The notes: generated from the letters alone by a model not told the origin. Positions 1 to 10,777 are shown, counted from the stretch's first letter. The stretch: DNA of 64,000 nt from Skermanella mucosa (GCF_016765655.2 NZ_CP086106.1:5044501-5108500), one strand, 5' to 3'. Numbers and translations are program-made.

Positions 1-1262
1 CGGGTGGCGGCGCTCTGTTCCTCCACGGCGGAGGCGATCGTCGAGGTCACCTGGTCGATCGAGGACACGGCCCCGGTGATCCGGCCGATGGCATCCACCG
101 CCGACCGGGTGGCCTCCTGGATCTCGCCGATCCGGGCGGTGATCTCCACGGTGGCGTTCTCGGTCTGGCCCGCCAGTCCCTTGACCTCCGCCGCGACGAT
201 GGCGAAGCCCCGGCCGGCCTCGCCGGCGCGTGCCGCCTCGATGGTGGCGTTCAGCGCCAGCAGGTTGGTCTGCGAGGCGATCGCCTGGATCAGTTGGACC
301 ACGTCGCCGACCTGGGCGGCGCCGCGGGACAGCGCCTCGACCGCGACGGCGACCGCCCTGGCCTGCTGGTTGGCGTCGTCGGTCATGCGCGAGGCGCTGG
401 CGATCTGGCGGCTGATCTCGCCGATCGAGGCGGTCAACTCGTCGCTCGCGGTGGCGACGCTCTGCACGCCCGCCGATACCTCCTCCGCCGAGGACGCGGA
501 CGCTCCCGCATCGGTGCGGGTTTCCTCCGCGGTCCGGGCCAGCGCCTCGGCCTCGTGCCGGACCTGCTCGGAGACCTGGCGGAGGCTCGCCGAAACGCTG
601 CCCACGCCCTGCTGGAAGGCGGCGGCCAGCGCCATCATGTCGTCGCGCCGGCGGCGCTCGGCGGCCTGCCGTTCCTCCTCGCGGCCCGCGGCCAGCCGCT
701 CGTTCTCCGCCTGGGCAAGCCGGACCTCATGGAGCGCCGTCTCGGAGGTCCGAAGCGCCTGCCCCAGCCGGGTGACCATCCAGACCAGGACGCCTGTCTC
801 CAGCACGACGATCACGGCATGCAGGACGACGCGCCCGAGATCGCCGCCGCCGGGAAACACCGCCGCCGGCAGGGCGAAGTTGAGGACCAGGTGGTGGACG
901 GCGGTGGCGCCGGCCCCCAGCAGGATCGTCACCGGACAGGCGAAGCCGGCCAGCATCGCCAGGGCCGCGAAATAATACATATGCATGTCGATCTGCCAGA
1001 CGGACCCGCGCATGTCGTAGACGAGGGCGGAGACCGTCATCACGAACGCGACCGCGACGACGCTCCGCGCGGACAGGCCGGTCGGGTCGCGCCAGACGGC
1101 AAGGCTGGCCGCCAACGCGGCGAAGCCCGCCAGGGAGACGGCTCCCACCGTGTCGCTCTCCGGGTAAAACCAAGCCAGGGCAAGGATCAGGGGAACATGC
1201 AGCCACAGCAAGGCGACGGAGAACAGCGCCATGTTCCGGCGCTGGTTCATCAAACCGGTCAT
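1..1262 (-). CDS. Methyl-accepting chemotaxis protein, C-terminus beyond window
   Basis: Chemoreceptor that would signal through CheW/CheA. The first ~150 residues hold several hydrophobic segments with little room for a periplasmic domain, so the sensor part is probably membrane-embedded. A coiled-coil stretch rich in Glu/Arg follows, then the cytoplasmic signalling domain with the hallmark hairpin tip ([18 protein letters not shown]) and [15 protein letters not shown]. No stop is reached before the left edge, so the end is missing. The ATG at 1262 overlaps the stop of the upstream small gene as ATGA, which supports this start and translational coupling; a second ATG lies four codons in. The family is certain; the ligand is unknown. 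Confidence 0.93.
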   Translation of the reverse strand, partial: MTGLMNQRRNMALFSVALLWLHVPLILALAWFYPESDTVGAVSLAGFAALAASLAVWRDPTGLSARSVVAVAFVMTVSALVYDMRGSVWQIDMHMYYFAALAMLAGFACPVTILLGAGATAVHHLVLNFALPAAVFPGGGDLGRVVLHAVIVVLETGVLVWMVTRLGQALRTSETALHEVRLAQAENERLAAGREEERQAAERRRRDDMMALAAAFQQGVGSVSASLRQVSEQVRHEAEALARTAEETRTDAGASASSAEEVSAGVQSVATASDELTASIGEISRQIASASRMTDDANQQARAVAVAVEALSRGAAQVGDVVQLIQAIASQTNLLALNATIEAARAGEAGRGFAIVAAEVKGLAGQTENATVEITARIGEIQEATRSAVDAIGRITGAVSSIDQVTSTIASAVEEQSAAT

Positions 1263-1573
1263 TTCGAGGGGGTATCCGCTGGCAGGCACCCGGACATTGC
1301 GCGCGCGTCCAGGAGCAGATAAGCATCGTCAGGATGCCGGGGATCGTCCCCGGCATCCGGGCGCGCGACGATGATGAAGGACCGGGGCGCCGAGACCGGC
1401 AGCCAGCCGGCTTCGGACACCCGGGAGATGGCGTCCGTGACGGCGGTCCGGGGATCGAACACGACCATCACCGCATGGCCGGGCCTGGGCGACAGGGTCA
1501 GGGCGCCGCTGACGGCCAAACCGCCCGCGAAGAGGGCGCAAGCCGGAAGTAGTTCCGCCATCCGACGACCCAT
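1259..1573 (-). CDS. Small membrane-anchored hypothetical protein
   Basis: Predicted 104-residue protein of unknown function. An N-terminal hydrophobic segment (about residues 6-27) looks like a membrane anchor or signal peptide. It is followed by a short soluble part with a Val/Phe-rich strand region and a C-terminal Cys. It was placed on the ATG at 1573; a TTG seven codons upstream is possible. Its stop overlaps the chemoreceptor start (ATGA), so the two are very likely co-transcribed, and it may assist or modulate the receptor. That role is inferred only from the overlap. Confidence 0.6.
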   Translation of the reverse strand: MGRRMAELLPACALFAGGLAVSGALTLSPRPGHAVMVVFDPRTAVTDAISRVSEAGWLPVSAPRSFIIVARPDAGDDPRHPDDAYLLLDARAMSGCLPADTPSK

Positions 1574-1758
1574 GGCCACGTCCGTCCGAACCAAAGGAGT
1601 GAAAATCTAAAATCCCGTCTTTCCAAAATAGGGTAATTCATCCGGATTCATATTACATTTTAGCCATATATCTCTTGACCGATCCGGATCCACCACTTGG
1701 ACGACCACCACTTGGCCGACCACTGCTTGAAAAACCCAGCCCAACAGGAGCCTCGATC

Positions 1759-2334
1759 ATGTCCTCCACCCCGGGTTCCACCCCGCCGGGACGGCGGCAG
1801 CAGAAGCCGGTCACCGCCCAATACCTGGAGAACGCGGCGCTCTACTATCTCCAGCGTTTCGCCAGCTCGTCGGCCAACCTTCGCCGGGTCCTGATGGGCA
1901 AGGTGGAACGGTCGGCGCGTGCCCATGGGACCGACCGGGCCGAGGGCGCCGCCCTGGTCGAGGCGCTGATCGAGCGTTACCAGCGCAGCGGGCTGCTGGA
2001 TGACAAGGCCTATGCCGAGATGAAGGCGACCAGCCTGCACCGGCGCGGCACCTCGACGCGGGCGATCCGCGAGAAGCTGTCGCTGAAAGGCGTCGGCGGC
2101 GACGAGATCGCGGCCGCTCTGGAAAGCGTCGACGAGGAAACCCCCGGCGATACCGAGCTGGCGGCGGCGGTGGCGCTGGCCCGGCGGCGGCGGCTCGGCC
2201 CGTTCCGCCGGACCGGCCGCGAGGAACACCGGGACAAGGACATGGCGGCGCTGGGCCGCGCCGGCTTCGGCTACCAGATCGCCCGAAAGGTTGTGGATGC
2301 GGAAGATCCCGATGCCATTCAGACGGAAGATTAA
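1759..2334 (+). CDS. recX: RecX family regulatory protein
   Basis: Modulator of RecA: RecX proteins bind RecA filaments and limit strand-exchange and coprotease activity. The 191-residue product has the tandem three-helix arrangement of the family, including the LxxKGVxxDEIAAAL-type repeat near residue 95 and an R/K-rich middle. The ATG at 1759 is preceded by CAGGAG at good spacing, whereas a longer TTG-started frame from 1675 has no ribosome site. recA is not adjacent, so this copy is presumably expressed on its own. Family assignment is firm; activity on RecA is taken from the family. Confidence 0.88.
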   Translation: MSSTPGSTPPGRRQQKPVTAQYLENAALYYLQRFASSSANLRRVLMGKVERSARAHGTDRAEGAALVEALIERYQRSGLLDDKAYAEMKATSLHRRGTSTRAIREKLSLKGVGGDEIAAALESVDEETPGDTELAAAVALARRRRLGPFRRTGREEHRDKDMAALGRAGFGYQIARKVVDAEDPDAIQTED

Positions 2335-2485
2335 GGTATAACCTGTTTTTAGAATAATTTTATTATTGCGCCGCAACCGATAAGTTCTATCGTAAGGGGT
2401 GCGGCGACCGGAGTTCCGGACGTCCGTGCCGGCCACGGACCGGCGATCGACCGACGACGGAAGCGACGACGAAGGTGCCGGCACG

Positions 2486-3559
2486 ATGTCCACAGCCCGC
2501 GGGGGGTCCATGGCCCGCGAAGACGGCATTCCCACCGACATGCCGTCGGACGTTCGCGTGGTCGTGGCGGAGGATGACCGGGGCACCCGCCTGGTCCTGC
2601 GCGGCTTGCTGAGGTCGCTCGGCGTCCGGGACTTCGCGGAATGCGCCAACGGGGCGGAGGCCTTCGTGCAGATCCAGCGCTCCGCGCCGGACATCCTGAT
2701 CTCCGACTGGGAAATGCCGGAGGTCTCGGGTATCGCCCTGACGCGGCTGGTACGCAACCATCCCGACAGCCCCAATCCCCTGATGCCGGTGATCATGCTG
2801 ACCAGCCACAGCAACCACCAGTTGGTCGAACGGGCGCGCGACGCCGGGGTGACCGCCTTCCTGGCGAAGCCGGTATCGCGCAAGGCGCTGGCCGCCCGAC
2901 TGGAGGCGGCGGTCCACCGGTCGCGCTGCTACGTGCTGACCCGCCGGTTCTTCGGCCCCGACCGCCGCCGCGCCCAGGCCGGGGCGGCATCGGCGGCGAA
3001 GCCGCTCGCGGTTGGCCAATTTCCGGGCCAGCCTCCGGGCCAGCCTCCTGAGGGAAGGAGCCAGCCGCCGAACGCCGACCTGGACGCGGCGGGCGACGCT
3101 TTCCTGATCGATCCGGCGCCGCTGGCCGCCGCGGCCGGCATGCCGCCGGGGCTGGTGCGGCCGTCGCCGCTGTCCCGGGCGATCCTCACCCGCGTGCGCG
3201 CCAAGCGGATCGACCTGGTGGCCGCCGACCGGAGCCGGCTTGAGATCGTCCGCGACGGCCTGCTGAAGAGCGGCAACCCGGAGCGGCTGGCCGCCGTGCT
3301 GATCGACACCGTGGACCAGATCCGCCAGAGCGTCGGCCTCAGCCACCCTCTGGTGCAGCGGGTCTGGTCCTCCCTGGCGGCGATCCGCGACCGGGTGGAC
3401 CCTGCCGACGTCCGCTCGCTCGACATCCTGCACCTGCATGCCCACACGATCGAACGCCTGCTGGATTTGGCCGGCCAGCCGGACCGCCGCCTCGCGGAGA
3501 CGACGGTGGCCGAACTGGAAACGGCGGTCGCCAAGCTGTTCCCCCCGCTGCGGGCATGA
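2486..3559 (+). CDS. CheY-like response regulator with uncharacterised C-terminal region
   Basis: The product is 357 residues. The N-terminal receiver (about 22-145) keeps the acidic residues (AEDD near 28-31), the phospho-acceptor Asp74 in LISDWEMPE, Thr/Ser in MLTS near 105, and Lys128 in AKP. After a Pro/Gly/Gln-rich linker (about 165-195), a helical C-terminal region of ~160 residues has no DNA-binding or enzymatic motif that I recognise; it may be a protein-interaction module. No kinase is adjacent. The ATG at 2486 has GAAGG upstream; ATGs at 2510 and 2540 are possible alternatives. Confidence 0.85.
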   Translation: MSTARGGSMAREDGIPTDMPSDVRVVVAEDDRGTRLVLRGLLRSLGVRDFAECANGAEAFVQIQRSAPDILISDWEMPEVSGIALTRLVRNHPDSPNPLMPVIMLTSHSNHQLVERARDAGVTAFLAKPVSRKALAARLEAAVHRSRCYVLTRRFFGPDRRRAQAGAASAAKPLAVGQFPGQPPGQPPEGRSQPPNADLDAAGDAFLIDPAPLAAAAGMPPGLVRPSPLSRAILTRVRAKRIDLVAADRSRLEIVRDGLLKSGNPERLAAVLIDTVDQIRQSVGLSHPLVQRVWSSLAAIRDRVDPADVRSLDILHLHAHTIERLLDLAGQPDRRLAETTVAELETAVAKLFPPLRA

Positions 3560-3576
3560 GGGCGCGGACTTGGGAT

Positions 3577-3858
3577 TCAGGCGGAACGGCGCCGGTCGAC
3601 CCCGCCGGGGTGGCGGACTTGGAAGCGGCGGTAGGTCTCCACCATCGGGCCGCAACGGCCGGCATCGCCGCGGCGCATCGCGCGGGCCAGGTTGTCTCGC
3701 ATCATCTGCCGGATTGCCGGCGGCCCCCAGGGCCGGTCGAGAAGCGTGTGGCCCTTGGCAAGGGCGATCACGAATCCCAGCCGCTCGTGGCGGGAGATTT
3801 CCTCTACCTCTTCGGGTAACAGATCGGTGAATGCGATACAGTCGTTGAGCGTCAGCAC
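3577..3858 (-). CDS. Small conserved hypothetical protein (Rhodospirillales type)
   Basis: Predicted 93-residue protein beginning at a GTG with GGGAGG eight bases upstream, which is clearly better than the longer ATG option. It opens LTLNDCIAFTDLLPEEVEEI and continues with a helical, charged chain. From memory, small proteins with this N-terminus (a 'DC..F..L..EE' pattern followed by 'I..HE') are common in Azospirillum relatives, but I know no function for them. It has no membrane segment. The gene lies convergent with the receiver gene that ends at 3559. Confidence 0.65.
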   Translation of the reverse strand: MLTLNDCIAFTDLLPEEVEEISRHERLGFVIALAKGHTLLDRPWGPPAIRQMMRDNLARAMRRGDAGRCGPMVETYRRFQVRHPGGVDRRRSA

Positions 3859-4151
3859 TGGTGCCTCCCATGGATTGGCGGGAGAGGCGATTGGTCGGCG
3901 GGGCATGCTGCCAACGAACATCCGGCAGGTTTATATCCGGTCAGTGGCGGACATGCCGGGAACGGTCAACCGCGGGCGGTCCCTTGTTGCTATTCCCCGG
4001 ATGCGGGGCGGCTCCATGTTCTTGGTTCATTATCCGGCCCTGCTGGCCGATGCCGTCCTACACCATAAGTAGGCACCCGAATGGGCACGACTTTCCACAA
4101 TCGGCTCGAACATGCGTCAACTTGTCGCGATCCCCTGCCGCAGGCCGGGCC
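3859..4151. other. Intergenic region, no gene seen
   Basis: About 290 bases between two divergently oriented small genes. I see no convincing coding frame, terminator or RNA. It should contain the promoters of both flanking genes, but no clear -35/-10 pair stands out. Confidence 0.4.
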
Positions 4152-4532
4152 ATGACGGATAGGCCGGCCCAGGGCGATCGCTTCGTCGTGCAGCGGGCTG
4201 CCGGCAAGAAGTGGGAAACCCTGACGGTCCACGGCAGCCAGGGCGAGGGCTCGGCCGCCTTCGCCGCCGCCGTGCAGGCGGCTCCCCGGTCGTTCCTGCG
4301 GCTGATCCGGCTGCGTGCCGATCCGGAGGCGCGCGGCGAGGTCTATGACTGGACGCTGGTCAGCCTGCACGATCCCCGCCGCGACGCGGTCCCGCCGGCC
4401 CGGAAGAGGAAGCCCGCGAAGTCCGGGGGCACCGAGCGGGTCCGTGCCCCTGTCAGGCTCTACGTCCTGCTGTTCCTGGCCGGGGCCGCGCTCGTCCTGC
4501 TGTGGCTTCTGGCGGGCGGGCGGCCCCGGTAG
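4152..4532 (+). CDS. Hypothetical protein with C-terminal membrane anchor
   Basis: The 126-residue product has a soluble N-terminal part (about 1-75, with Trp and basic residues), a Lys/Arg/Pro linker (about 78-98), and one C-terminal transmembrane helix (about 102-121) followed by a short basic tail, so it looks tail-anchored. The ATG at 4152 gives the compact product; earlier starts in frame would add sequence of non-coding character. No family is recognised. It is convergent with the binding-protein gene that ends at 4551. Confidence 0.6.
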   Translation: MTDRPAQGDRFVVQRAAGKKWETLTVHGSQGEGSAAFAAAVQAAPRSFLRLIRLRADPEARGEVYDWTLVSLHDPRRDAVPPARKRKPAKSGGTERVRAPVRLYVLLFLAGAALVLLWLLAGGRPR

Positions 4533-4550
4533 GGCGACCTTTCGGGCTTC

Positions 4551-5783
4551 CTACTTCTTGACCAGCGGGCACTGGCTCTGGGCCAGCGGCAGGTAGGCCT
4601 CGGCGCCGGGAATGGTCCGAACGATCTCGTAATAGTCCCACGGCTTCTTGCTGTCCGACGGGGCCTTGACCCGCGCCAGGTACATGTCGTGGACCATCCG
4701 GCCGTCTTCGCGCACATCCCCGTTGCGGGCGAACATGTCCTTGATCGGCAGTTCCTTCATCTTGGCCGCGACCACCTTGCCCTCGTCGGTGCCGGCCGCG
4801 TCGATCGCCTTGAGATAGTGCATGACCGAGGAATAGACGCCCGCCTGGACCATGTTGGGCATGCGGTTCATGCGCTCGAAATAGCGCTGCGACCAGGCCC
4901 GCGCCTCGTCGTCCATGTCCCAGTAGAAGCCCGTCGTCAGCACCAGCCCCTGAGCCGTCTCCAGCCCGAGGGAGTGGACGTCGCTGAGCACCAGCAGCAG
5001 GCCGGCAAGCTGCTGGCCGCCCTGGACGATGCCGAACTCCGCCGCCTGCTTGATCGCGGTCGTGGTGTCCGTCCCGGCGTTGGCGAGCCCGACCACCTGG
5101 GCGCCCGACCCCTGCGCCTGGAGCAGGAAGGAGGAGAAGTCGGCCGTGTTCAGGGGATGGCGGACGGCGCCCAGCACCTCGCCGCCGGCCGCCTTGACGA
5201 CCTCGCCGACATCCTTCTCCAGCGCATAGCCGAAGGCGTAGTCCGCGGTCAGGAAATACCAGGTCTTGCCGCCCTCCTGGACCACCGCCTTGCCGGTGCC
5301 GTTGGCCAGCGCCACGGTGTCGTAAGCCCAGTGGAAGCCGGTCGGCGAGCAGGCGTCGCCGGTCAGGCGCGAGGTCGCGGCCCCCGAGGTCAGGGTGACC
5401 CGGCCGGTCTGCTTGCCGATCTCCTGGACCGCCAGCGCCACCGACGAGGTGGTCAGGTCGGCGATGGCATCGACATTCTCGCGGTCGAACCACTGGCGCG
5501 CGATGTTGGAGCCGATGTCCGGCTTGTTCTGGTGATCGGCCGACAGGATCTCGATCGGCTTGCCCAGCACCTTGCCGCCGAAATCCGCGACCGCCATCTC
5601 GGCCGCGACCACCGAGCCGCGCCCGCCGAAATCGGCGTAGAGGCCGGACTGGTCGTTCAGCACGCCGATCCTGACCGTATCCGCCGAAACCTGGGCTCCC
5701 GCCTGCCCCGCCGACAGCGCCACGGCGCCCGCCGCGAGCGCCCCGGCAAGCACCCGCGACAGCGTCTTGTTCGTTGACTTCAT
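4551..5783 (-). CDS. Branched-chain amino acid-type ABC transporter substrate-binding protein
   Basis: Periplasmic binding protein (Peripla_BP_6/LivJ-K superfamily), 410 residues. A signal peptide runs to about residue 30 (AGQAGA then QVSA). The mature start VRIGVLNDQSGLYADFGG is the classical first strand and binding loop of the family, and ADYAFGYALEKD corresponds to the hinge-region loop. GGAGGAAAC precedes the ATG. No permease or ATPase genes are adjacent, so it is either a solitary receptor served by a distant Liv-type transporter or a sensory binding protein. The ligand cannot be read from sequence; amides, urea-like compounds and aromatic acids are alternatives. Confidence 0.9.
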   Translation of the reverse strand: MKSTNKTLSRVLAGALAAGAVALSAGQAGAQVSADTVRIGVLNDQSGLYADFGGRGSVVAAEMAVADFGGKVLGKPIEILSADHQNKPDIGSNIARQWFDRENVDAIADLTTSSVALAVQEIGKQTGRVTLTSGAATSRLTGDACSPTGFHWAYDTVALANGTGKAVVQEGGKTWYFLTADYAFGYALEKDVGEVVKAAGGEVLGAVRHPLNTADFSSFLLQAQGSGAQVVGLANAGTDTTTAIKQAAEFGIVQGGQQLAGLLLVLSDVHSLGLETAQGLVLTTGFYWDMDDEARAWSQRYFERMNRMPNMVQAGVYSSVMHYLKAIDAAGTDEGKVVAAKMKELPIKDMFARNGDVREDGRMVHDMYLARVKAPSDSKKPWDYYEIVRTIPGAEAYLPLAQSQCPLVKK

Positions 5784-5861
5784 TTGGTTTCCTCCCGTCT
5801 TCGACTCCGTTCCTTGAAGACCGGGCAGGCTTTGGTGTCAACTGATCCTTGGGAGAAATCG

Positions 5862-8800
5862 TCAGGGCAGCGGATTGTCGTGGAGGCGAACGGCCCGGCG
5901 GAGCGGTTCCTCCGCGGCGGCGAGCGCCGCGTCGATGCGTTCCGCCAGGGCGGAAGCCGCCGCCCCGTCGCCCGCGTGGCAGACGTCGAGCAGGTGGTGC
6001 GCGATCGCCTGGACGGTGACCGCGCCGACATTGCTCGACGAGCCCTTCAGGGTGTGGGCCTCTTTGCCCGCTGCGGCGAGGTCGCCCCTGGCCAGCGCCG
6101 CCCGGATGCCGGATGCCGCCTCCCGCCCCGCTTCCAGGAACAGGTCGATCAGGTCGGAAACCGTGTCCCAACCCATGGCGTCGGCCAAGTCGGCCAGGCG
6201 TTCCGCATCCACCAGATGGTCCGCCGGACCGGGTTCGGCGGCGGGAACGGAACGTGCCGCCCAGTGCTCCAGCTTCTCGTTGACCAGCTTGCGGTTGATC
6301 GGCTTGGTCACGAAATCGACCATGCCGCAGGCGCGCCACTCCTCGCCCTGGAGCAGTTCCGCATCCGCCGTCATGGCGATCACCGGGGCGGAGCCCGCCG
6401 GCGGCGGCAGGGCGCGGATCGCGCGGGTCGCGGCGAAGCCGTCCATCTCCGGCATCTGGATGTCCATCAGGATCGCGTGGTAGGGCCGGCGCAACGCCGC
6501 CTCCACGGCCTCCCGCCCGTTGACCGCCACGTCGATGCGGCGCCCCTCCTCCTTCAGCAGGCCGGCCAGGATGCGCCGGCTGATCGGGTCGTCCTCGACC
6601 ACCAGGATCGCGGTTTCGGGACCGGCCTCGATCCCGGCGGAAGCCGGCGGCGGAACCGGGATCTGGGCCGGGAGTTGGGCCGGCGGCGCGGGCGGCTCCG
6701 CGCCGCCTCCGCCGCGCCGGTGCCCCCAATAGCCGATGGCGTTGGCGAGCTTGCGGCGGTCCACCGGCTTGGGCAGGTAATCGTCCATGCCGGCCGCAAG
6801 GCACTTCTGCGGGTCACCCTCCATCGCGTTGGCGGTCATGGCGATGATCGGCACCTCGGCCCGGCCGCCCTTCAGCCTGCGGATCGCCGCGGTCGCCTCG
6901 TACCCGTCCATCTCCGGCATCTGGACGTCCATCAGGACCAGATCATAGGGCAGGTTGCAGATCGCCTCGACCGCCTCGCGGCCGTTGGCGGCGATATCGA
7001 CGCGATGCCCCAGCCGGGTGATCAGCCCGGTGGCGACCTGCTGGTTCACCTGGTTGTCCTCGGCCACCAGGATGCGCAGCCGCCGGGCCGGCGCCGCCGC
7101 CTCGGCCGGGACCTCCGCCGGATCGGCCCCCTCCGGCGCGGCGCCGCCCAGCAGTTCGGCCAGCCGGGTCAGCAGGGTGGTGTGCCGCAGCGGCTTGTGC
7201 AGGAGGGCGTCGACCTCGACCCCGACCAGTTCGTCCTTCAGGCTGCCGACGCCCGACGACGAACACAGGGCGACCTTGAGGCCGCGCAGCCTGGGATCGG
7301 CGCGCAGGATCGCCAGCAGGTCGATGCCGGACATTTCCGGCATGTTGTGGTCGAGCAGGACGGCGTCGAGCGGCTGCCCGGCCCGGCTGGCCTGGCGCAG
7401 GATCGTCAGTCCCTCGGCGGCCGAGACGGCGGTGCGGGTCTCGACGCCCCAGGGGGCGAGCTGGCGCGCCATGATGTCCCGGTTGACCGCGGTGTCGTCC
7501 ACGATCAGCACCTGCCGCCCCGCCAGCACCGACCAGTCGGCCTGCCGGGCGGCGGGGGCCTGCCCGGTACGCGGCAGCGGCAGCTCGAACCAGAAGGTGG
7601 AGCCCCGGCCGACCGTGCTCTCCACCCCGATCGTGCCGCCCATCAGGTCGACCAGCCGCTTGGAGATCACCAGCCCCAGTCCGGTTCCCCCGTACCGCCG
7701 CGACGTCGTCGAATCGACCTGCGAGAAATGGCGGAACAGGCGGCCCATGGCTTCGGGCGGGATGCCGATGCCGGTGTCGTCCACCACGAAGCGCACCCCG
7801 GCGACCTCGCCGGTGTCGTCGGCACCGGGATCCGCGAGGTCGATGACCTGGAGCGAGACGACGCCCTTCTCCGTGAACTTGACCGCGTTGCCGACCAGGT
7901 TCAGCAGGATCTGCCGCAGCCGGCCGGGATCGCCGCGCACCAGCTTGTGGAGCCGGGGCGGGACGAAGCTGACGATCTCGATGCCCTTGGACAAGGCCCG
8001 AGGGGCGAGCAGCTCGACCACCGCCTCCGCCTCGTCGAGGATGGAGAACTCGGTCTCCTCCAGTTCCAGGTGGCCGGCCTCGATCTTGGAGAAGTCCAGG
8101 ATGTCGTTGATGATGGCGAGCAGCGCCTCGCCGCTCTCACGGATCGTCTCCGCGTAATAGCGCTGGTCGCCGGTCAGTGCGGTGTCCAGCAGCAGGCCGG
8201 TCATGCCGATGACCCCGTTCATCGGGGTGCGGATCTCGTGGCTCATGGCGGCCAGGAACTCCGACTTGGCATGGTCGGCGGCTTCCGCCCTGTCCTTGGC
8301 CTCGACCAGCTCGCGCGCGATGCGGCGGCGCTCCGTCACGTCCACATAGATGCCGACGGTGCCGCCGTCGGGCGTTCGGCGCTCGGTGCTCTCGATCGAG
8401 ACGCCGTTGGCGAAATGATGCAGGAACGGCATGCCGTCGGCCCGGCGATGGGCGCGCGACCGGCTCTCCAGCCATTCCGCCGCCCGTTCGGGCGGGCGGT
8501 CGGCGTAGTGGCCGCTGGCCGCCGCGGCTTCCAGCGCCTCGGCGAAGGGCAGCCCGGGCCGGAGGAGGTCGGCGACCGGCGCGAACATCCTTCTATATTC
8601 CTGGTTGCACAGCACCAGCCGGTCGTCGGCGTCGAACAGCACCAGCCCCTCCGAGATGCTGGCGATGGCGGCGGCCAGCTTGGCCTCGGCCTCGGTCACC
8701 CGCTGCTCCGCCTCGACCGAGGCGGTGATGTCGGTCGCGGTGCCGCGGTATCCGGCGAAGCTCCCGCCGTCGTCGAACAGCGGCGTCCCGCTGATGCTGA

Positions 8801-9656
8801 TGGTCCGGACCGTGCCGCCCGCGTCGCGGAACGCTCCGGTCAGTCCGCGGAACGCCCGGTGCGCCTCCAGGTCGGCGAACCGGCCGGCATCCGCCGCCAT
8901 CGGCTCGCCGGCCCCCATCAGCTCGCCAAGGGTGCGGCCGACCGACAGTTCGGCCTCCGGCCCCAGCACCGCCTCGAAATTGCCGAGGAACCGGGTGAAG
9001 CGCAGGTCTGCGCCCATCTCCCAGAACCAGTCCGAGGCCGAAGCGGCGAAATGGCGGAAGCTGCGCTCGCTCTCGCGGATCTCCCGCTCTGCCTCCTTGC
9101 GGAGCGTGATGTCCCGGATCACGCCGATGAATTTGCGGCCTTCCGCAAGCGTGATCTCGGCCACCGCCAGCTCGATCGGGAAGATCTCGCCGGACCGCCG
9201 CCTGGCCACCGCCTCCCGCTGCCGGCCGATGATCCGCGCCCTGCCGGAGTCGCGGTAGGCCGCGACCTGGCCGTCATGGGGTGCCGCGTCGGCCGGCGCC
9301 ATCAGCAGGGTCAGGTTCCGGCCGCGCAGCTCGTGCTCGGCATAGCCGAACATGGATTCGATCGCGCGGTTGACGCTCTCGATCATGCCCCGGTCGTCGG
9401 CTGTGACGATCCCTTCCCCGACATTGTCCAGGATGGTGCGGGCGACCGCCTCCCCCTCCGCGCGGATGCGGCGGTTGACGGCCTCAAGCTCCTCCTCCAT
9501 CAGGCGGGTGCTTCGCTCGATCCGGGCACGCTCCTGGTCCGCCTCGGTATAGGCGGCGTCCACCATCTCCAACAGGGCCGCCATGTCGGGCTGGCCGTCG
9601 GGCCGTCCGCGTGCCGCCCGCTTGAGCTGGCGCTCCAGCAGCCGGTGCAGGCTCAT
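5862..9656 (-). CDS. Hybrid sensor histidine kinase (PAS3-HisKA-HATPase-REC3-Hpt)
   Basis: Cytoplasmic multi-step phosphorelay kinase of 1264 residues with no membrane segment. Domains in order: coiled coil (about 30-70), PAS (70-190), PAS (200-318), PAS_7-like (325-445), HisKA with His473 in SHEIRTPMN, HATPase (N590 box, DTGIGIP, GGTGLGL), receiver 1 with Asp769 in [11 protein letters not shown], receiver 2 with Asp910 in [11 protein letters not shown], receiver 3 with Asp1065 in [11 protein letters not shown], and a C-terminal Hpt with His1201 in AHTLKGSSS. All catalytic positions look intact. Its ATG overlaps the FIST gene stop (ATGA), so FIST probably provides the input. No output regulator is adjacent. 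Confidence 0.95.
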   Translation of the reverse strand: MSLHRLLERQLKRAARGRPDGQPDMAALLEMVDAAYTEADQERARIERSTRLMEEELEAVNRRIRAEGEAVARTILDNVGEGIVTADDRGMIESVNRAIESMFGYAEHELRGRNLTLLMAPADAAPHDGQVAAYRDSGRARIIGRQREAVARRRSGEIFPIELAVAEITLAEGRKFIGVIRDITLRKEAEREIRESERSFRHFAASASDWFWEMGADLRFTRFLGNFEAVLGPEAELSVGRTLGELMGAGEPMAADAGRFADLEAHRAFRGLTGAFRDAGGTVRTISISGTPLFDDGGSFAGYRGTATDITASVEAEQRVTEAEAKLAAAIASISEGLVLFDADDRLVLCNQEYRRMFAPVADLLRPGLPFAEALEAAAASGHYADRPPERAAEWLESRSRAHRRADGMPFLHHFANGVSIESTERRTPDGGTVGIYVDVTERRRIARELVEAKDRAEAADHAKSEFLAAMSHEIRTPMNGVIGMTGLLLDTALTGDQRYYAETIRESGEALLAIINDILDFSKIEAGHLELEETEFSILDEAEAVVELLAPRALSKGIEIVSFVPPRLHKLVRGDPGRLRQILLNLVGNAVKFTEKGVVSLQVIDLADPGADDTGEVAGVRFVVDDTGIGIPPEAMGRLFRHFSQVDSTTSRRYGGTGLGLVISKRLVDLMGGTIGVESTVGRGSTFWFELPLPRTGQAPAARQADWSVLAGRQVLIVDDTAVNRDIMARQLAPWGVETRTAVSAAEGLTILRQASRAGQPLDAVLLDHNMPEMSGIDLLAILRADPRLRGLKVALCSSSGVGSLKDELVGVEVDALLHKPLRHTTLLTRLAELLGGAAPEGADPAEVPAEAAAPARRLRILVAEDNQVNQQVATGLITRLGHRVDIAANGREAVEAICNLPYDLVLMDVQMPEMDGYEATAAIRRLKGGRAEVPIIAMTANAMEGDPQKCLAAGMDDYLPKPVDRRKLANAIGYWGHRRGGGGAEPPAPPAQLPAQIPVPPPASAGIEAGPETAILVVEDDPISRRILAGLLKEEGRRIDVAVNGREAVEAALRRPYHAILMDIQMPEMDGFAATRAIRALPPPAGSAPVIAMTADAELLQGEEWRACGMVDFVTKPINRKLVNEKLEHWAARSVPAAEPGPADHLVDAERLADLADAMGWDTVSDLIDLFLEAGREAASGIRAALARGDLAAAGKEAHTLKGSSSNVGAVTVQAIAHHLLDVCHAGDGAAASALAERIDAALAAAEEPLRRAVRLHDNPLP

Positions 9657-10777
9657 CTTTCGCCGATGGTGGTGATCGTCATGGTCTGGTTGTGCAGCTC
9701 GCAGGCGCCGGTGCGGGCCTGGGGCGAGATCTCGCCGTAGGAGTAGAAGCCGAGGGTGCGGGCACCCCCGCCCAGGATCTCCGCGGCGCTTTCGACCTCC
9801 TCGGCGACCCGCTGGCCCAGCACCAGCTTGCGGCCGATGCAGGACACCAGGATCGCCAGATGGGTCCCCTCGGGTGCTGCGGCCATGCCGGCGGCCTCGC
9901 CGGCGCCGTCGATCAGCTTCTCGAAGCTGGCCCGCATCAATTGGGCAACGCTGCCCTCGGGCACGTCGCCCGCGAAGACCATGGTGTTCGTCGCGTCGTC
10001 CGTTCCGACCACCGTGCGGACCACCTCGCCGCCGTCGGGGCGGACGATGCGCAGCGGGAACAGCAGCGCCGAGCCGGGAAGCTCCGGCACCAGGTCGCCG
10101 AGATAGCGCTTGTAAAGGTCGAGCGCCGGCTGGTTGTCCAGGGTGTGGAGCACGTTGCCGGCGGAACCGGTGATCCGGCGTTCCGGCCCGAAGGGCTGCC
10201 AGCCGCCATAGCTGCCGTGGCCGACGGCGACCGCGTCGCCGTACAGGCCGATGGCGGCGACCCGCCCGGGCCGCGGCTGGTCCCCGGCGCCGACATGGGT
10301 GACCTTGAAATCGGCGCCGTCGCCGGCAAGGCCGCCGGTGATCGTGACATCGGCGCCCAGCACCTCCTGCAGGCCGCGGATCAGGTCGCTGCCGTTGATC
10401 CGCGTGCCGTCGGACAGGATGAACAGGGCGCGCAGGCCGTCCCCCGGCAGTTCGGCGGCGAGGCGGCGGCCGACGGCGCGCGACTCGTCCTCCCCGATCT
10501 CGACCTTGGCGATCCGGACCGGCGTCGCGTCGAACGAGACCGCGGAGGCGACGACGGAGCCGTCGAACACCTCTTCCCCGATGATCTCGCCGCCGGTCGA
10601 GCATCCGACCAGGGGTGCTCCGGGAAACCGCTCCGCGAGTTCGGCGAGGCGATCCGTCAGGTCGGGGACGCCGGGTGCGAAGAAGTAGAGGACGAAGTCC
10701 GCCCGGGACAGGTCGTCGGAAGGCCCGAAGTCCTCCCACCCCTGCCCCGGCGTCCAGGCAAGCTGTTTGACGCGCAT
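9653..10777 (-). CDS. FIST N/C domain sensory protein
   Basis: The 374-residue soluble protein carries a FIST N domain (LVGCSTGGEI near residue 58, LFILSDG and TGGLAGDG) and a FIST C domain (about 210-370, ending GFYSYGEISP then HNQTMTITT). FIST modules are sensory domains proposed to bind small ligands such as amino acids. The ATG at 10777 has GGAG upstream; a TTG 18 codons earlier is less likely. The stop overlaps the start of the hybrid kinase, so FIST is almost certainly its sensor partner in trans. A two-gene FIST-kinase operon is a known arrangement; the ligand is unknown. Confidence 0.92.
   Translation of the reverse strand: MRVKQLAWTPGQGWEDFGPSDDLSRADFVLYFFAPGVPDLTDRLAELAERFPGAPLVGCSTGGEIIGEEVFDGSVVASAVSFDATPVRIAKVEIGEDESRAVGRRLAAELPGDGLRALFILSDGTRINGSDLIRGLQEVLGADVTITGGLAGDGADFKVTHVGAGDQPRPGRVAAIGLYGDAVAVGHGSYGGWQPFGPERRITGSAGNVLHTLDNQPALDLYKRYLGDLVPELPGSALLFPLRIVRPDGGEVVRTVVGTDDATNTMVFAGDVPEGSVAQLMRASFEKLIDGAGEAAGMAAAPEGTHLAILVSCIGRKLVLGQRVAEEVESAAEILGGGARTLGFYSYGEISPQARTGACELHNQTMTITTIGER

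Noticed and set aside
5784-9740. A 1318-codon open frame on the plus strand opposite the hybrid kinase
   Set aside because: It is the antisense of a gene with clear PAS, HisKA, receiver and Hpt motifs. Its translation is Arg/Gly/Asp/Gln-rich with no domain, as expected from high-GC antisense frames.
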